Assembly (NCBI GenBank): GCA_003427395.1
Contig: BFEA01001053.1
Span: 200,562-233,245 of the forward strand
Origin: Chara braunii
Taxonomy: Eukaryota; Streptophyta; Charophyceae; Charales; Characeae
Length of the DNA: 32,684 nucleotides
Direction: 5' to 3'
Positions 20,176 to 29,286 of the stretch are shown here, piece after piece. The notes under the pieces were generated by a model that was not told the DNA's origin, made no database searches, and worked only from the letters and a program-made list of their open reading frames with translations. Both the position numbers and the translations under genes were made by a program. Positions within the stretch are counted from its first letter, which is position 1. Each line of letters starts with the position of its first letter.

Positions 20176-20925
20176 GTGGCCTGGTATTGTGCAGGAAGGG
20201 AAAAGATGACTAGAGAGGAAATGATAATGGAATACACCTTCAAGGGATGGGAACCAAGGCGACACAGAGGAGGAATAAAAATGCCTATACCGCCCGAAAA
20301 CGAGTGGAGGGGAACCACGTGCGATCGGGTTGGGTTTGAGGTTGCCCCGAGGTTATCATATGCATGGATATAGCGGATTTGGAACGAACTCAAAGTTCAA
20401 TCGGTCGGGACGGTCGTCCTTTTCGAAGACGGGTGGCGCCTATTCTACACTATGGTAGCAATGGGACACGACCCGATGTGGCTTCTAGGAGATGCAGAGG
20501 TGCGGACCCGAAAAGAAGGTAGGAGGTTCGCCAACGAGGGATGGGACGAAGTTAATAGCAGAGTCGTGTTGGGGGGATGGAAGGAACTCAAGCTTCCCAG
20601 CCTACGAACGACGGCGTGGGTACCCGAGTTCGTGGCCGAGTGGTTTGGGGGTTTCGAGCACATCGTAGACGTGGCCGACTCCATGGAAGAAGTACACATA
20701 GAGTGTGTCTGGCTGACTGAGGAATTCTATAGGATCTCATTAAAATATGGACCCTTCTACGGAGATAAAGCCGGGGAGATCCTCACCGGCCTGAGGATAG
20801 GCAAGTATGACCGCCTAGAGGTAGACGCGGAAGCTTGGGACGCCATAGTTAGCCGAGAGGCGGCGGCCGCCCCATCCTACGTGGATGATGTCTTTAAACT
20901 GTTTGAGGTACTGTGGTTTGATTAA
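20176..20925 (+). pseudogene. Unknown family, copy B (one internal TAG)
   Basis: A single frame of 249 codons interrupted only by TAG at 20371-20373 (codon 66), between SYAWI and RIWNELKVQ. Family motifs in the second half: TAWVPEFVAEWFG, FYRISLKYGPFYG and a C-terminal YVDDVFKLFE. The block GTVVLFEDGW after the stop aligns with copies A and C, showing that the stop lies inside the ancestral gene. The N-terminal 65 codons (KGWEPRRHRGG...) are found in this copy but are not obvious in A. Only 13 bases separate copy A's stop from this ATG. Readthrough cannot be excluded. Confidence 0.55.
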
Positions 20926-20993
20926 AGGGACCAGAAAATCGAACACCACGGGGAAGTCGAAGTGTGGAGGACGTATGTAAACTAGGGTGTAAC

Positions 20994-21015
20994 ATAAGAA
21001 AAGGGGGGGGGGGGG
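20994..21015 (+). other. Polypurine tract with G13
   Basis: ATAAGAAAA followed by 13 G, then CATGTAC, between copies B and C. It resembles the polypurine tract that primes plus-strand synthesis next to a 3' LTR, yet it lies between paralogous ORFs. It could equally be a simple homopolymer. Confidence 0.35.
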
Positions 21016-21186
21016 CATGTACATTAGCTTAGCGGATCATGCGAGGGGATTAAAACAAGGGAAGGTGTCCGGCTTCTGTGGGCACGAAAGTGTGACACAT
21101 GACAGGAAAGGAGAAAGGGGACATATGTGGGGAGGAAAACAGTAGGAAGATGGACAGTTGCTGAAGAATAGGCCGTAATCCTTTCT

Positions 21187-22019
21187 ATGTGGACTATGCA
21201 GGAAATCACCGAAACAGCAATGGCGGCAAGACGTGTGTGGGCTGAACGCCAGCCCCGGTACCCCGGACCGCCCTGGAATAACGGCGGCAATGGGAAGTGT
21301 CCCTCCCGTCAAATTCCAACTTTCGGACCGCCCTGGAATAACGACGTGGAATGGCGGACCGTGACTCTAGGGAGAGACAACGCCTTCGTGTTGGTGGAAT
21401 GTCAGTGGACGAGGATGAGATTCAACCGGGGGCTTGGGGATGACCTGTTTTCCAATCTAGAGGTAACCGGGGTCCTATACCTACCCGAGACTGGCTGACA
21501 CTTGTTGGGGATAGGAATAGCGCAAGGCCACGAGCTGGCCCCCGTCTTTCAGAGGGCGGCTTGGGTGTTGGCGCGGATAGGACAATCAGTCAGGGGTAGA
21601 AGAAACGTGGACTTACTTACCAGGGTGGAGATGGGAGGTTGGAGGGAATTCAGGGCACCAACCACGCCGATGAGGTGTCGGGTCCCCCGATTTATGATAG
21701 ACCTCATCTTCGGGAGCCTCGCAAGGGCGCAGGAGCTGGCAGACTCGACAATAATCTGGGTAGACCACTTCCCCTTTCAGACCATCGGGATGTTTTATGA
21801 CGTTGTCGTGGAACATGGGCCGTTCTGGGGAAACACGGTCCATGAATTACTGGAAGTTATCCATATCCTAAGTTTGGGTTGCCACGACTAGCCTGGGCGG
21901 AATACGAACACATAATCTGGAGGGAAATCGAGATAGGGGAGAGCTATCTCGCGGGGGTGGCCCAACTATTCGAGGAGCGTACCGAACCGGAAGGGCCACG
22001 AGGACGAGAACGGGACTAG
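21187..22019 (+). pseudogene. Unknown family, copy C (internal TGA, late frameshift)
   Basis: Frame open from ATG 21187, with TGA at 21496-21498, then open again to TAG at 21889. Conserved text continues in the next frame from about 21873 to TAG 22017 (includes YLAGVAQLFEE, matching FLEGVRELF of copy A), which reveals a frameshift near 21870. Family motifs: MRCRVPRFMIDLIFG and FYDVVVEHGPFWG. An internal repeat near the N-terminus (two GPPWNN phrases at about 21268 and 21328) is special to this copy. Dead unless TGA is read through and the frame corrected. Confidence 0.55.
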
Positions 22020-22342
22020 CATCCAGGGGCGGGCCAATAGGGCAAATCAAGTATAGTCCGCTACGTACAGGGGCTCACCGATGGAAATAAGGAAGGACCT
22101 TCGGTCCAGACGATCAAAAACCGTTAGGGAATAAAGGGGGGAGGATAAACTCCTAATGGTACGGGGGCACTCTAAACGAGCCGGTCGCGGCTCCTTCTTA
22201 GGGAAGCAATTGGAAAACGGAAATGGGGAGAAGGCTATTACCCGAATAAAGATAAGCCAACAAAGCCGGAACCTATGGAACCTAAATGAATCGCGCTGCG
22301 TGTGTCCTAGGGGATCATTTGGTTTAAGCAGAACTAGGAAAA
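22020..22342 (+). other. Spacer between copy C and gag
   Basis: Purine-rich, no conserved frame. It ends in AAAAATGG at the gag start. Nothing else was recognised. Confidence 0.4.
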
Positions 22343-24088
22343 ATGGCAACGAAGGATGAGACGGATAACCGTAGGAGCGAAGGAGGACCAAGCTTAGGAG
22401 GCAGTGCCATGCAGAGCGAAGAGGGTCAGAAAGACAGAGAATCGATAAATCCGGATGGTACCAAAGGGAACCGGAAGGAAATCTCTTCCGGGAAAAGCTC
22501 GGGAAAAGCCGGGAGAAGCCGGCAGGGGACTCAAGAGACCAAGGAGGGCAGAAATAAGGATAGGACAAGCCCCCGGAATTCAAAAGGAGCCGTATTTAAG
22601 AAAGTGAGGGTCACGGATGCAAGGCGCCAACTAATAGAGTTAGAAAAAAGGACCGCAGAGTACAAGGCAAGATTGATTGAGGAAATGATGACTGGGAACG
22701 AAGAAGGCCCTCTGCAAGAAGAACCACGGGACGAACGAAAAACCGACCGAGGCGGAATTGGGCAAGGGGAAAAGGGTAGTGACCATGGGGGAACACCGAG
22801 CAAAAGGAGGAAGGAGAGAGATAACTCCCCGGGGATGGAAGCAGAGAAAGCTACGAACCCCCCTGCCATAGATAGTCGGGCTAGCCGTCTGCCGACCACG
22901 CTGGTGGTAACACGAGGATGTGAAGGACTCTGGAGCCTTAGGGAAACGGTGCTGGGATGGTTCGACCCGGAAGGAACTGCAAAGACTAGGGAGGGACAGA
23001 AGGCCGGCAAGGAAAGGCAGGATACCAGTGTGGCGGGTGAGGCCAGTAGCTCCGAAGGCGGCCTTAGAAAGATAGTATCGTCCCTCACGCGAGCACTGAA
23101 CAAAAACCAAGGCTACCTAGCGGACGCTAAGAAAAAGTTGACGTTTGGCGGGGCGAACATCACGGAGTTCCTAATAGATTACGAGAATCTGGCCGCATTA
23201 TTGAGATAGACCGAAGAAGAAAAGATGGACCACCTGGGGCAGCATGTGTCTTTGAGCTTGGGGCGGGACATAATGGCCATCGTAGCCACGAGCCGATCCT
23301 GGAAGGAAACCCGGGATGTGATGATGAGGAAATATCTGGCAGCGGAGAAAATGGCAACGGAGGCCGATTTAAAGGCAGTCCAGAGGAAGAACTTCGCAAC
23401 ATACAATGACTTCCTACGGGAGTTTACCCTGATAGCACTAAGGATCCCCGGGGTTACGGACCGGATAATGAGCAAATACTTCCTCAGGTAGTTCTCCGAG
23501 TTCGACAAAGATAAGATTTTGTCGGCTTACCAACAGACGAGCAAGTTTGTAAACACCAGGGATGTTGATTTTAGCACAGTAACGGATCTAGCCGAGAAGA
23601 CAGTAGTGACTGAGACATTGGCCTTGCTTAAGGAAGGGGAGGTCATAGATTTGACCGGTAGGACAGGCGACAAGGTTAAGAAGGGGATTGAAAGTCTACA
23701 TGAACGCGTGCACGGAGTCGACAACAAGATTGAAAGGGTGGAGAACGCGCTACTGGTTATGCAGGCGCAAGTATCCCGACTCGCCCTCCCTCCCCAGGAA
23801 GCCGTAGTTCCGCCAGGAGTAGCCAACCGAGGATTCAGACGGAGAGATCCCGCTAATGAGCAATGCAAGTACTGCACCGTGGTGGGGCATTTTGTGCGTG
23901 CATGTCCAAAACTCAACCATGATATATTAAAAATGAGATGTACCAGGTCATTAAAGGGAGAGATATTCGGACCGCAGGGAAAACGGGTGAATTGGAACTC
24001 GCCAGGAGGGATGCGGCGAGCCATTATCATGCTCAATGAACTAGAGATAACGGTTGTAGAAGCTGAGCCGGTGGTCGATATCATCTAG
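22343..24088 (+). pseudogene. gag: Gag of element 2 (two internal TAG codons)
   Basis: Particle-forming polyprotein. ATG at 22343 lies in AAAAATGG context. First about 180 residues are charged and low in complexity (Gly/Arg/Glu/Lys), with a short helix near RRQLIELEKRTAEYKARL. Capsid-like helical region runs from about 23090 (KKKLTFGGANITEFLIDY) to 23600. A perfect CX2CX4HX4C zinc knuckle at 23864-23905 (CKYCTVVGHFVRAC) would bind RNA. The frame is continuous over 582 codons except TAG at 23207 and TAG at 23489, and it ends in TAG at 24086, after which the same frame continues toward protease. Sequence on both sides of each TAG is capsid-like, so the stops are lesions or readthrough sites, not gene ends. 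Confidence 0.8.
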
Positions 24089-24424
24089 GATCAACTTCAA
24101 GGACGAGGGCCGCAGGTCAACTTCATTCTGGAAAACGACGGACTAGATAGGGTGAACGCGACTACTCGACTAGGGACGGCTGGGAGAAGGATTGTCCGTG
24201 ACACCGTGATGGAAGAGGTTGTTGGAAGCTCCGTGCCCTAGGCGGAGCCCGAGGTCGGGGATCCAGAGAAAGTTTATGGGAAACCTAGGGAAGAGGAGCC
24301 TACAGACAAAGTTACCATTGCTAAAAAGAAGTTTAGATATCAAATCCCGATGTTAACCATGCCTGAGATCGATGACACCCTTAGCAAATTACTAGGAACC
24401 ATGGTGTCAATGTCGTTTTAGACC
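24089..24424 (+). pseudogene. Gag-protease linker, same frame
   Basis: Continues the gag frame after TAG 24086, with further TAG at 24239 and 24419, and joins the protease ORF without frame change. Text such as KKKFRYQIPMLTMPEIDDTL looks like protein. This shows gag and protease were encoded in one frame. Confidence 0.6.
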
Positions 24425-25342
24425 ATGCTGCAGGCCAGCCCTAGGTTGCTCAAAGGGCTTAGACAACTGTTGACTCGACGGCGGGTAGAGATAGACGAGA
24501 ACCCTGAATCACCGGAAGAGGAAAAAGAGGAGGAAGCTCCGCAAGAAGTCCCTAACCTTCAAAGGAGTCGCGGGGATTTGGAGGATCTCGAGAAAGCTTT
24601 TGCGGACATCCGCCTGAGTTTGGCTGACCAAGAAGTTGGCGAGGTCATGAGGGCACCTCCCGGAACGAAGCTCAACTTCCATGCACTGCCCGGAGGAAAG
24701 CTGAAAATCCAGATCGGGACTCATCATACTGATGCATTAGTAGACGGGGGAGCAAAAATCACTCTCATAAGGAGAGATTTCGCAACAATCACGGGCTGTA
24801 GGGTAAATAAGAAAGTAACAGGGAGCATCCGGGGAGTCGGTGGGAAAATTCCGTTCGCCGGGTATGTCACGAAAGACGCAGTCAAGGCAGGAATCAGGGA
24901 GTCCATCTGGTCGTTTCAGCGGATGACCGTAATGGAGGAAATGGATCACGACATAATCCTCGGGAAACCATTATGCGCAAATGTAGAAATGATAGGCATG
25001 AACTTGCACGATGGGACATACATGGTAGATATAGAGGACACAGTGACCGGCCAAGGTGAGCTCCTCCGACTCCTTGGGACAGGAGGAGACCCTCCAAAGG
25101 GGAAATTGGCAACGTGGTCACCGTCGTTCGAAGATAGCGCACGAAAAGGGGCTTTCGCGCGGATGGAGGGTATGGGAGAAAGGGTAGAAATTATGATTGA
25201 GGAGGCATTCAACAAGAAGGAATGGATCAAGATAGGCCTGCCCCAGAAGAAGAGAAGGCAAGAGGACAAAGTCTTAGGTGTTATGGTGGCGGAAAAGGAA
25301 TCAAAAGTCGAACTCGGAGCTAGCCTGCCCAAGCAGAAATAA
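24425..25342 (+). pseudogene. Retropepsin-like aspartic protease region
   Basis: Would cut the polyprotein. About 80 charged linker residues precede the domain. Active-site segment ALVDGGAKITLI has Asp at 24743 but Gly in place of the Ser/Thr of the usual D[ST]G, which may reduce activity. The flap-like segment GVGGKIPFAGYV and the conserved HDIILGKPLC segment follow at normal spacing, giving a domain of about 110 residues. The frame ends in TAA (25340), after which the same frame continues. Lineages of this type sometimes lack the canonical triad, so loss of function is uncertain. Confidence 0.7.
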
Positions 25343-25764
25343 GTGCGCATGGACGTGGCCGAAGTCGCACTCGAGATCCCCGATTTGTTACAACTCATCA
25401 AGGCCCTCAGATACCACAAAGTACGAGTGGACTCGGCGGTCTTGGCCAAATTTGAAGGGGAGGTGCAAAAGGGATACTGTCTGAATGAAAAATTAGTCAG
25501 TATTCAACCACGAATTGTAGAGGCGACGAGGGTAATCCCGACCGTTCATTTTTTAGGAGAAAGATCCCCGAAGGAAGTGTTCAAAAGTACAAGCCGGTAG
25601 GGAAGAAAGCAAGACCGGTCTCGATCCTGCTAGAGACATCGAAGGAAGAGGATATGGAGAAGGAGGAGGAAGTCCTTCGAATGATCCAAGAGAGGCGAGC
25701 GACGGAAGGGCATCGGATACTAGATGAGGTAGCTGATACAATGAAGATAGGGGTAAACGGATTC
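25343..25764 (+). pseudogene. Protease-RT connector (two frames)
   Basis: Open in the protease frame to 25600 (TAG), then conserved text (KYKPVGKKARPVS) continues in another frame from about 25585 to 25764 and shifts again at about 25761 into the RT frame. The motif matches the connector region that precedes RT in gypsy polyproteins. Two frameshifts in 180 bases make this the most damaged part of pol. Confidence 0.6.
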
Positions 25765-26894
25765 TAACGGAAGAGGAAACTCGCGTGATCAAAAGGACCT
25801 GCCAAGAGTTTCACCTGGCTTTTGCCTTTAGTGATCACCAAAAGGGACGGTTGGACGCGAAGCTGATCCTTCCGGTCAGAATTCACACGGTATAGCATAA
25901 GTGCTGGAATGACAAGGGTCCGTCCTATGAGTTTGGAATAGCGGGGGAAGTGACAGACCTTCTCGGAGCAAAGATTGACTCCTTCGTCGCAGAACCTACG
26001 GCGTCACCATACGCGAACCGGTGGTTCGTCTTTTGGAAGCCCAACAAGACGCTGAGGTGGATTCAAGATCTGCAGAAGTTGAATGTCGTAACTATCCGGG
26101 ATGTTGGCTCGCTACCGCAGGTCGATCTATTAGCAGAGTCTCACGCCGGCCGGAGCATTTACTCCCTGATAGATCTGTACTCAGGGTACGACCAGCTTCC
26201 ATGGGATGTTCGGGATAGACCCTACACCGCAATGCACAACCCCGTAGGCCAGTTACAGATGCAGGTGACCCCTATGAGCTTCACAAACGCGGTAGCAGAA
26301 GCACAACAGAGAATGCTCGCGGTAGCCGGAGACATGTTTCCAGAAAAGTGTGAGCCCTACATCGATGACAACCCAATCAAAGGCGCTCAAGAGAAGGACG
26401 AGACGGAAGTCCAGCCGGGAATCCGAAGATTTGTATGGGACCATCTACAAGACATCAAGGACTTACTGCGCCGATTCCTAGTATACAACATTACAGCTAG
26501 CGGGCCAAAGAGTATCCTAGCAGTACCGAAAGTAACCATACTAGGATTTCGCTGTGGCACGTACGGTAGGAAGCCAGATCCGACAAAGACGGACAAGATA
26601 TCACAATGGCCAACACCCCTGCGCACAACAACGGAGGTAAGGGCATTCTTAGGCGTAGTCAGCTTTTGGGGGATTTTCATTAAAAATTTTGCCAAAATCG
26701 TTGAGCCTATCCGGGCCATGATCAGAGAAGAAGGGACCATGGAATGGACGGAGGAGCGAGAAAGGGCCATCCAAACACTCAAGGACATACTGACGTCTGA
26801 GCAAGTCGCCTTGTCCGCACCCTGTTTTAATGACGAAGTGGGACGGTCATTCATCCTAGAAACGGATGGAGGACCCTTGGTTGTAGGAGGCTAA
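25761..26894 (+). pseudogene. pol: Reverse transcriptase domain
   Basis: RNA/DNA-dependent DNA polymerase. The frame opens at 25761 (LTEEETRVIKRTCQEF) and has TAG at 25893, then is open from about 25896 to TAA at 26892. RT landmarks in order: ANRWFVFWKPNKTLRWIQDL (fingers), SLIDLYSGYDQL with the first catalytic Asp, TPMSFTNAVAEAQQRM, the catalytic YIDD at 26358-26369, TILGFRCG, and the connection region AFLGVVSFWGIFIKNFAKI. All three catalytic Asp are retained. The start is given by homology because the first ATG (25950) lies inside the domain. Confidence 0.88.
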
Positions 26895-27251
26895 CTGATT
26901 CAAAGGGATGAGGTAGGAAAAGAGAGGCCAATTAGGTTCGAAAGTAGAACCCTGAACTCCGAGGAACGACGGTACTCACAATTCAAGAAGGAGGTCCTAG
27001 CCATCTTTCAGGCCTACCTGTTTGGGAGGCAATTCATCCTAAGGATCGATCCGACGAATATCGCAGGGGCTTTAAAGAATTACAGGCCTATAGATCCGAC
27101 AATGGGGAGATGGGTAGGATTTATCTGGCAGTTCGACTATAAAATCGAACGGATTGCGGGAGTCAAAAACAAGGCCGATGGGCTGAGTCGGGTCTGCATC
27201 ACTCCCGAAGGGGTGGAGGATGTGGAGCCCATAGACGCATTTCTCGAGTAA
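26895..27251 (+). pseudogene. RNase H domain
   Basis: Removes template RNA. It starts just before the TAA at 26892 (ILETDGGP) and continues in the same frame to TAA 27249. Landmarks: Asp of ETDGG, Glu of NSEERRYSQFKKEVLAI, Asp of RIDPTN and the terminal NKADGLSR, so the acidic residues appear present. RT, RNase H and integrase share one frame, consistent with an ancestral single pol ORF. Confidence 0.75.
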
Positions 27252-27269
27252 GAAGGAAGAACTCTTGCA

Positions 27270-28901
27270 GTGGACAACGAGATGATGGGCGAAGAATGTG
27301 CGTCGGGAGAACTGTTGATCCGGACTTTGGAGAAGGAGGCACCTGCCATAGTAGCAGAACTTAGAGAAGGACCAGTCACCACTCGAGGTCGCAAAGAAGA
27401 GAAAGATTCGTGGGGAGCGATAGTAGGATCGAAGGAGGAACTAATAGCAATGGCGGTTGAGGGAGGCCGGGAAGCCGTGATGAGCTTAGTTGAATCGTGG
27501 GAGAGGAAAGAGTCGCAGTGGATGGTAAACCAGATGCAGGAAAGAAAGAACGAGGACAAGGAAGGGAAGGAGTTTTTCTATGCTCAGGTATACGAAGGGA
27601 ATTTTCGGGAGATTGGGTTGTTGTTGGTAGGGAACAAACAACCCACGGAAGTCGGCACTAAAACAAGGGAGGAGGCCGAAAGATACATCCTAAGGGGTGG
27701 TCACCTATTCAGAAGGGAGGAAGGTGCCATGCCGAGGAGAGTGGTGTGCGGGAGATCTAGACAGTTGGACGTGATCCAGGCAATGCACGATGGACTAGCG
27801 GGAGGACATCGATCATCCAAAGGAACTCTTGTAAAGATGGCGCCCCTCTATTATTGGCCAGGTATGGCGGGAATGGTCGCCATATACTGCCAGACCAGCC
27901 TGATCTGCCAAGAACGGAGCTCGGCACGCGTCTTTGAGCCGCTTAGACCAACGCGGGTGCTGGGGCCGGGACATTTGTTCCACCTTGACCTTGCGGTCAT
28001 GCCTGTATCAACAGATGTGTACAGGTATATCCTAGATGCGAGAGACAACTTGAGTGGGTTCGTAGAGGCGGTCGCTCTCAAGAAAAAGACAGGGAGAAGT
28101 GTAGCGGATTGGATAGAAGACTTCTACTTGAGGCATCCCTTCATCATGAATTTTATAGCAGACAATGAGACGGAATTTATGAACCAAGAAGTGTTGGGAA
28201 TGCTTAAGAGGCTCTACATACCGATCAAACTCATCGAGCCGTATCACCCGGAGGCCAATGCGCCTGTGGAAAGAGGGCACCGGACCTTAGAGAACACAAT
28301 TGTGAAGCTCGCGGCAGACAATCTGAGGAGCTGGCCTAGGTATCTTGAGCAAGTTGTCTTCTCTGAGAACATGACGCCTAAGAGGACAACAGGATGTATC
28401 CCAGCGGAACTTTGGTACAGAAGAGAGGTCGATTTTCCCGTGGAGGCCTTGATACCCACCTGGAACAGGCTAGATGACGATCCGCATATGACCATGGAAG
28501 AATTAATTGAAGCAAGATGTCAACAAGTTCTTAGGAACGACGAGGTCATGGAAAACATCGCCAACCAGGTACTAGACAGCGGAATGAGGGACAAAGCAAG
28601 GTGGGACCAGGTTAAGAATGTCAGAAAGGAGCCACTTCAGGTGGGGGAGACAGTATTGCTAAGGAACTCGACATTAGAAAGTACTTGGTCTGGGCAACTA
28701 GGAAGAAGGTTCAAAGGCCCCTACCGGGTCGCCAAGCGGGTGGGACTAAACACCTTCGAACTGGAAGATCTGGATGAAACAAGATTGAAAGGACCCTTCT
28801 CGGGGCAACGATTGGTCAGGTTTCTAAGTCGGGACCCAGTGGAACAATGGCTTCAAGAGGCCGAGGATAAGGAAACTGAGGGGCTACAAGCTAAGGACTG
28901 A
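27270..28901 (+). CDS. Integrase (DD35E), longest open frame, 543 codons
   Basis: Inserts the DNA copy into the genome. The first ~110 residues are an acidic linker from RNase H. Zinc-binding HHCC region: MHDGLAGGH followed by CQTSLICQ, where the first Cys of the usual CX2C appears replaced by Ser. Catalytic triad: Asp at 27987 (HLDLAVMP), Asp at 28161 (IADNETEF, usual DNG changed to DNE) and Glu at 28269 (APVERGH); 35 residues lie between the second Asp and Glu, as expected for retroviral-type integrases. A GPY motif (RRFKGPYRVAKRVG) lies near the C-terminus; no chromodomain seen. The frame is continuous with RNase H through TAA 27249, so the ATG-like start is nominal. Confidence 0.88.
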   Translation: MDNEMMGEECASGELLIRTLEKEAPAIVAELREGPVTTRGRKEEKDSWGAIVGSKEELIAMAVEGGREAVMSLVESWERKESQWMVNQMQERKNEDKEGKEFFYAQVYEGNFREIGLLLVGNKQPTEVGTKTREEAERYILRGGHLFRREEGAMPRRVVCGRSRQLDVIQAMHDGLAGGHRSSKGTLVKMAPLYYWPGMAGMVAIYCQTSLICQERSSARVFEPLRPTRVLGPGHLFHLDLAVMPVSTDVYRYILDARDNLSGFVEAVALKKKTGRSVADWIEDFYLRHPFIMNFIADNETEFMNQEVLGMLKRLYIPIKLIEPYHPEANAPVERGHRTLENTIVKLAADNLRSWPRYLEQVVFSENMTPKRTTGCIPAELWYRREVDFPVEALIPTWNRLDDDPHMTMEELIEARCQQVLRNDEVMENIANQVLDSGMRDKARWDQVKNVRKEPLQVGETVLLRNSTLESTWSGQLGRRFKGPYRVAKRVGLNTFELEDLDETRLKGPFSGQRLVRFLSRDPVEQWLQEAEDKETEGLQAKD

Positions 28902-29286
28902 CAGCGGCCTCGCCCACACTATGGTTTGTCCCTAACTGCGTCCGTGGGACTGTCATTTTTTTGGGGGCTGGGGCAACGGTTTGGACTGACTGAGGTTGAA
29001 AGGCATAATGACTCGGGACTTGTGATAACGGGTTTTGTGTGACGACGGGAAAGATTATCGGGAGCATTGTATCATAATTTTTTATGGGAAAATAATGGGA
29101 TCATCACAAAACGGGGCATTTACATGAGAGAGGGAAATGTATAGTAGTGGCATGCTGCGAAGGATACTGGGAGCATTCTGGGGAAGGGGAGCTGCCTACC
29201 GGACTGGGGAAACGGGTGTATGAGGGGTTTTTGCGGGTGTTGTTTGTTATACAGGACCTAGAAGAAAAACATAGGAAAAGGTAAAA
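28902..29286 (+). other. Spacer between integrase and downstream ORF
   Basis: No ORF. It contains a T-rich/G-rich junction (CATTTTTTTGGGGG at 28954) and ends in a purine tract GAAGAAAAACATAGGAAAAGG just before the next ATG. No LTR end could be proven here. Confidence 0.4.

Noticed and set aside
22531-23110. Minus-strand frames of 156 and 190 codons opposite gag
   Set aside because: Antisense shadows of the charged, GC-skewed gag frame, which has clear gag motifs on the plus strand.
23527-24084. Minus-strand 185-codon frame opposite the zinc knuckle region
   Set aside because: Shadow of the gag frame; the plus strand holds the CX2CX4HX4C motif.
23207-24421. Nuclear code with reassigned TAG
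   Set aside because: TAA, TGA and frameshifts also break the same element, and clear genes ending in TAG or TAA are present. Decay explains the pattern more simply, though TAG excess is reported as a finding.
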